In this document: positions 61,404-64,000 of the stretch, piece by piece
How positions within the stretch are numbered: the stretch's first letter is position 1
Layout of the letters: each line of letters begins with the position of its first letter
Assembly (NCBI GenBank): GCA_024711025.1
Contig: JANJTP010000004.1
Location: 1 to 64,000, forward strand
Source: Solirubrobacteraceae bacterium
Lineage (GTDB): Bacteria; Actinomycetota; Thermoleophilia; Solirubrobacterales; Solirubrobacteraceae
DNA length: 64,000 nucleotides
Direction: 5' to 3'
Notes under the pieces: model-generated
The model's input: the letters and a program-made list of their open reading frames with translations, nothing else
What the model was told of the DNA's origin: nothing
Databases searched by the model: none
Program-made: the position numbers and the translations under genes

Positions 61404-62140
61404 GCGCGCTCCCCCCCGCGGTGATCTGGCACGACCTGGAGTGCGGCTCGTACACCGCCGACCTGAGCCTGTGGCGCGAGCTGGCCGACGACGCCCCGGG
61501 GCCGCTGCTCGACGTGGGTGCGGGCACCGGACGGGTTGCGCTCGACCTCGCCGCGCGCGGCCACGACGTCGTCGCGCTCGACGCCGACGACGAACTGCTT
61601 GCTGCGCTGCACACGCGTGCGCGGGCCGCGGGCGCTTCGGTCGAGGCGGTCCGCGCCGACGCGCGCGAGATGGCCCTCGGCCGCTCATTCGCGCTCATCC
61701 TCGTGCCGATGCAGACCGTTCAGCTGCTCGGCGGAGCGCCCGGGCGCGCCGCGTTCCTCGCGTGCGCCAGAGCGCATCTGAGCCCCGGAGGGCTGCTGGC
61801 GATCGCGATCGCCGATGGGCGCGAGGCGATCCTCGACGAGGACGGCGTCGTACCCGAGGCGCCGCGCCCCGACGTCTGCGAGCTCGACGGGGTCGTCTAC
61901 ACGAGCCACCCGCTGGCAGTCGTCGACGAGGGGCCAGCGGTCCGCATCGAGCGGCTGCGCGAGATCGCGGCGCCGGGACGGCGCGCGGTCGTGGAGCGCG
62001 ACGTGATCCGCCTGGAGTCCCTTTCGGCGGCCACGCTCGAGCAGGAGGGGCGCATGGCCGGGCTCGCCGTCCGCGAGCGCCGCGCGGTCCCCGAGACCGA
62101 CGAGCACGTCGGATCGACCGTGGTGATGCTCGGTGGCTGA
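61400..62140 (+). CDS. SAM-dependent methyltransferase between murT and gatD
   Basis: 246 residues, class I Rossmann methyltransferase: PLLDVGAGTGRVALDLAARG (motif I), VVALDADDELL, and the LILVPMQTVQLLGG core. The C-terminal half is a beta-rich substrate domain. It overlaps murT (ATGA) and gatD (8 bases), so it is translated together with the amidation complex. The substrate is unknown; location suggests an envelope precursor or lipid, but this is inference. Confidence 0.82.
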   Translation: MSALPPAVIWHDLECGSYTADLSLWRELADDAPGPLLDVGAGTGRVALDLAARGHDVVALDADDELLAALHTRARAAGASVEAVRADAREMALGRSFALILVPMQTVQLLGGAPGRAAFLACARAHLSPGGLLAIAIADGREAILDEDGVVPEAPRPDVCELDGVVYTSHPLAVVDEGPAVRIERLREIAAPGRRAVVERDVIRLESLSAATLEQEGRMAGLAVRERRAVPETDEHVGSTVVMLGG

Positions 62141-62876
62141 CCGCGTGCTGCGCGTATGCGCGCTGTACCCCGACCTGCTCAGCATCTACGCCGATCGCGG
62201 CAACCTGCTGCTGATCGAGCGGCGCTGCGCCTGGCGCGGGATCGGCGTGGAGCTGCGCTCGGTCGGCCTCGGTCAGCGCCTCGACCCCGACGAGCACGAC
62301 CTGCTCTATCTCGGAGGTGGTCAGGACCGCGACCAGGCGCTGTGCGCGAGGGACATCGCCGAGGTCAAGCGAGACGCGCTCCACGCCGCCGCCGAGCGCG
62401 GCGTCGTGATTCTCGCCGTGTGCGGCGGCTATCAGCTCCTGGGCCACTCGTACCGGCTCGGTGGGGAGTCGCTGCCCGGCGCGGGGCTGCTCGACGTCAC
62501 GACCGTACGTGAGGAGGGCCCGCGGCTGATCGGCAACGTGGCGATCGAGGTCGAGCTGCCGCAGGCCGACGGCCCGCGCGTGCTGGCAGGATTCGAGAAC
62601 CACGGCGGGCGGACCGTGCTCGGCCCCGACGAGGAGCCGCTCGGGCGAGTCCTTCGCGGCCATGGGAACGACGGGCGCTCGGGGCACGAGGGAGCGCGTC
62701 GCGGCAACGTGATCGGCACGTACATGCACGGGCCGCTGCTGCCGAAGAACGCCTGGCTGGCCGACTGGCTCGTGCAGCGCGCGCTCGGGCTCGACGAGCC
62801 GCTGGCGCCGCTCGACGACGCGCTCGAGGATGCCGCGCACGCCTGTGCGCGGCGGGCCGCCGGCGTCCCGGCCTGA
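62133..62876 (+). CDS. gatD: GatD, glutamine amidotransferase subunit
   Basis: 247 residues, class I glutaminase of the CobB/CobQ-like family. The nucleophile Cys97 is in ILAVCGGYQLLGHSY and the catalytic His199 in GTYMHGPLLPKN. VCALYPDLLSIYADRGN at the start is typical of GatD. It delivers ammonia to MurT for isoglutamine formation in lipid II. The start overlaps the methyltransferase gene by 8 bases. Confidence 0.94.
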   Translation: MADRVLRVCALYPDLLSIYADRGNLLLIERRCAWRGIGVELRSVGLGQRLDPDEHDLLYLGGGQDRDQALCARDIAEVKRDALHAAAERGVVILAVCGGYQLLGHSYRLGGESLPGAGLLDVTTVREEGPRLIGNVAIEVELPQADGPRVLAGFENHGGRTVLGPDEEPLGRVLRGHGNDGRSGHEGARRGNVIGTYMHGPLLPKNAWLADWLVQRALGLDEPLAPLDDALEDAAHACARRAAGVPA

Positions 62877-62991
62877 CCGGCGCGCATACCGGTCCACGGC
62901 TTGGTGTGCCCGCCCGTCGGACGGCGCCGGCCCGCGCGGCCGGCCGGGCTCAGGCGGCGCGCCGTCCACGCGGGGCGCTAGCGTCGAGGCC

Positions 62992-63324
62992 ATGACGACG
63001 CTCGCCGACTACCAGCTGCGCTCGCGTGCCACCGCGGTCTATCCCGGCGCCGGCGAGAATCTGCTCTACCCCACTCTCGGCCTCTGCGGCGAGGCGGGCG
63101 AGGTGGCCGAGAAGGTCAAGAAGATGGTTCGCGACGACGGCGGCGTGCTCAGCGACGAGCGGCGAGCGGCGCTCGCCGGCGAGCTCGGCGACGTGCTGTG
63201 GTACGCCGCGCAGGTCGCGACCGAGGCCGGCCTGGACCTGGGAGCGGTCGCGGAGGCGAACCTGGAGAAGCTGCGCTCGCGCCAGGACCGGGGGCGCCTG
63301 CACGGCAGCGGCGACGGGCGCTGA
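62992..63324 (+). CDS. MazG-like nucleotide pyrophosphohydrolase
   Basis: 110 residues, all-alpha NTP pyrophosphatase type. GLCGEAGEVAEKVKKMVRDD, then ELGDVLWYAAQVATEAGLDL, carry the metal-binding EAGE and ELGD motifs. It likely hydrolyses a noncanonical NTP. TAGCGT (62979-62984) ends 7 nt before the ATG, giving a leaderless-type start; an upstream in-frame frame extension is not conserved. Confidence 0.88.
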   Translation: MTTLADYQLRSRATAVYPGAGENLLYPTLGLCGEAGEVAEKVKKMVRDDGGVLSDERRAALAGELGDVLWYAAQVATEAGLDLGAVAEANLEKLRSRQDRGRLHGSGDGR

Positions 63325-63375
63325 GCGGCGGCCGGCCGGGCCCGCTCGCGGAGGGCGGCGCCGGCAGGCTCGACG

Positions 63376-64000
63376 TCAGTCGCGCGAGCCGACGGCGAAC
63401 CGTGCGAATCGCTCGGCCACGGTGCCCGGCACGAGCGCCGTCACGCGCACGCCCTCGGGCGTGTCGGTCCGCTCGAGATCGCCGGCGATCTCATGGAGCT
63501 CGGCGAGTCGGCCGCCCTCTGCGTAAGGCAGCAGCAGGTCGACCGTCCGCATCCTCCGCGCGAACTCGTCCTCGATGCGCTCCGCAAGGCGCTCGACGCC
63601 GTCGCCGGTCGCCGCCGACACCAGCACGGCGTCCGGATGCAGACGGCGCAGCTCGGCACGCCGCTCGGCGTCGAGCGCGTCGGCCTTGTTGAGGACGAGC
63701 AGCCGGGGTCGCTCGCCGGCGCCGATCTCCTCCAGGACCTCGTCGACCGCGGCGAGCATCGCCGGCATCTCCCGCTCGTCGACGGACGCGTCGACTACGT
63801 GCAGCACGAGGTCCGCGATCCGCGTCTCTTCGAGCGTCGCACCGAACGCCTCGACGAGCTGGTGGGGCAGCTTGCGGATGAAGCCGACGGTGTCGGTCAG
63901 CAGGTACGGGCGCCCGTCGAGCCGCATGACCCTCGTCGTCGGGTCGAGCGTGTGGAACAGCCGGTCGCGGACGCCCACGTCGGCGCCGGTCAGCCGGTTC
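63376..64000 (-). CDS. hflX: GTPase HflX (C-terminal part, runs off the window)
   Basis: The visible 208 residues are the HflX G domain: TVGFIRKLPHQLVEAF (switch/G3 area), VLNKADALD (G4 NKxD), SAATGDGVERL (G5), and the HflX C-terminal domain ending AERFARFAVGSRD. The frame stays open to base 64000 (NRLTGADV), so the N-terminal domain and P-loop lie outside. HflX splits stalled ribosomes. It converges with the MazG-like gene. Confidence 0.9.
   Translation of the reverse strand, partial: NRLTGADVGVRDRLFHTLDPTTRVMRLDGRPYLLTDTVGFIRKLPHQLVEAFGATLEETRIADLVLHVVDASVDEREMPAMLAAVDEVLEEIGAGERPRLLVLNKADALDAERRAELRRLHPDAVLVSAATGDGVERLAERIEDEFARRMRTVDLLLPYAEGGRLAELHEIAGDLERTDTPEGVRVTALVPGTVAERFARFAVGSRD

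Overview
The window is very GC-rich, almost fully coding DNA from a deep-branching actinobacterium. The best fit is class Thermoleophilia (Solirubrobacter/Conexibacter-like); this is inferred from gene content, not from a marker search. Supporting signs are the GarA-like FHA gene next to an FtsR-like MerR gene, the MurT/GatD pair, a prokaryotic phospholipase A2, acetoacetyl-CoA synthetase, many GTG starts, and -10-like TANNNT boxes 6-9 nt before start codons that lack a Shine-Dalgarno. No rRNA, tRNA, CRISPR array, transposase or prophage was seen.

Layout. 0-3.2 kb: a coupled trio (CitE-type lyase, MaoC hydratase, CaiB/BaiF CoA-transferase) for C4/C5 dicarboxylyl-CoA metabolism. 3.2-13.3 kb: conserved housekeeping block proC, yggT, lspA, rluD-type, rpsB, tsf, pyrH, frr, uppS, cdsA, (inserted zinc-ribbon gene), dxr, rseP. 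13.4-19 kb: two very large secreted proteins, a subtilase and an Ig/FN3-type surface protein. 19.3-25.1 kb: GAF-EAL protein, DUF4333 lipoprotein, ABC-2 exporter, arginine-deiminase-superfamily enzyme. 25.2-29.3 kb: a decayed ABC ATPase relic, a membrane protein/ArsR pair, a TetR/MFS efflux pair and a flavin-type oxidase. 29.4-39.2 kb: thioesterases, hydrolase, thioredoxin-TPR, Pol IV, RlpA-like protein with a c-di-AMP riboswitch, wax-ester synthase, NAD synthetase, anti-sigma-like protein. 39.2-44.8 kb (minus): proS, pgsA-like, then a small RsiG-like/GarA/FtsR operon and an AGPS-like oxidase. 45-52.5 kb: acylphosphatase, SOD, glycosidase-like secreted protein, a urease-like pair without accessory genes, ispG, GroES-like and membrane proteins. 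52.5-57.5 kb (minus): phospholipase A2, acetoacetyl-CoA synthetase, LapA-like, an NlpC/P60 hydrolase under a second c-di-AMP riboswitch, and a CAP protein. 57.8-64 kb: membrane protein, YedK/HMCES, lipid kinase, murT-methyltransferase-gatD, MazG-like, hflX (partial).

How it fits together. Isoprenoid and envelope functions recur: dxr and ispG (MEP pathway), uppS (lipid carrier), cdsA and the pgsA-like gene (phospholipids), murT/gatD (peptidoglycan amidation), RlpA and NlpC/P60 (wall remodelling). Nucleotide second messengers recur as well: two ydaO-type c-di-AMP riboswitches upstream of wall proteins, one behind a perfect CRP-type site; a GAF-EAL c-di-GMP phosphodiesterase; and a small protein with a near-match to the c-di-GMP-binding RsiG motif. 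A perfect FNR-type box lies upstream of the arginine-deiminase-like gene.
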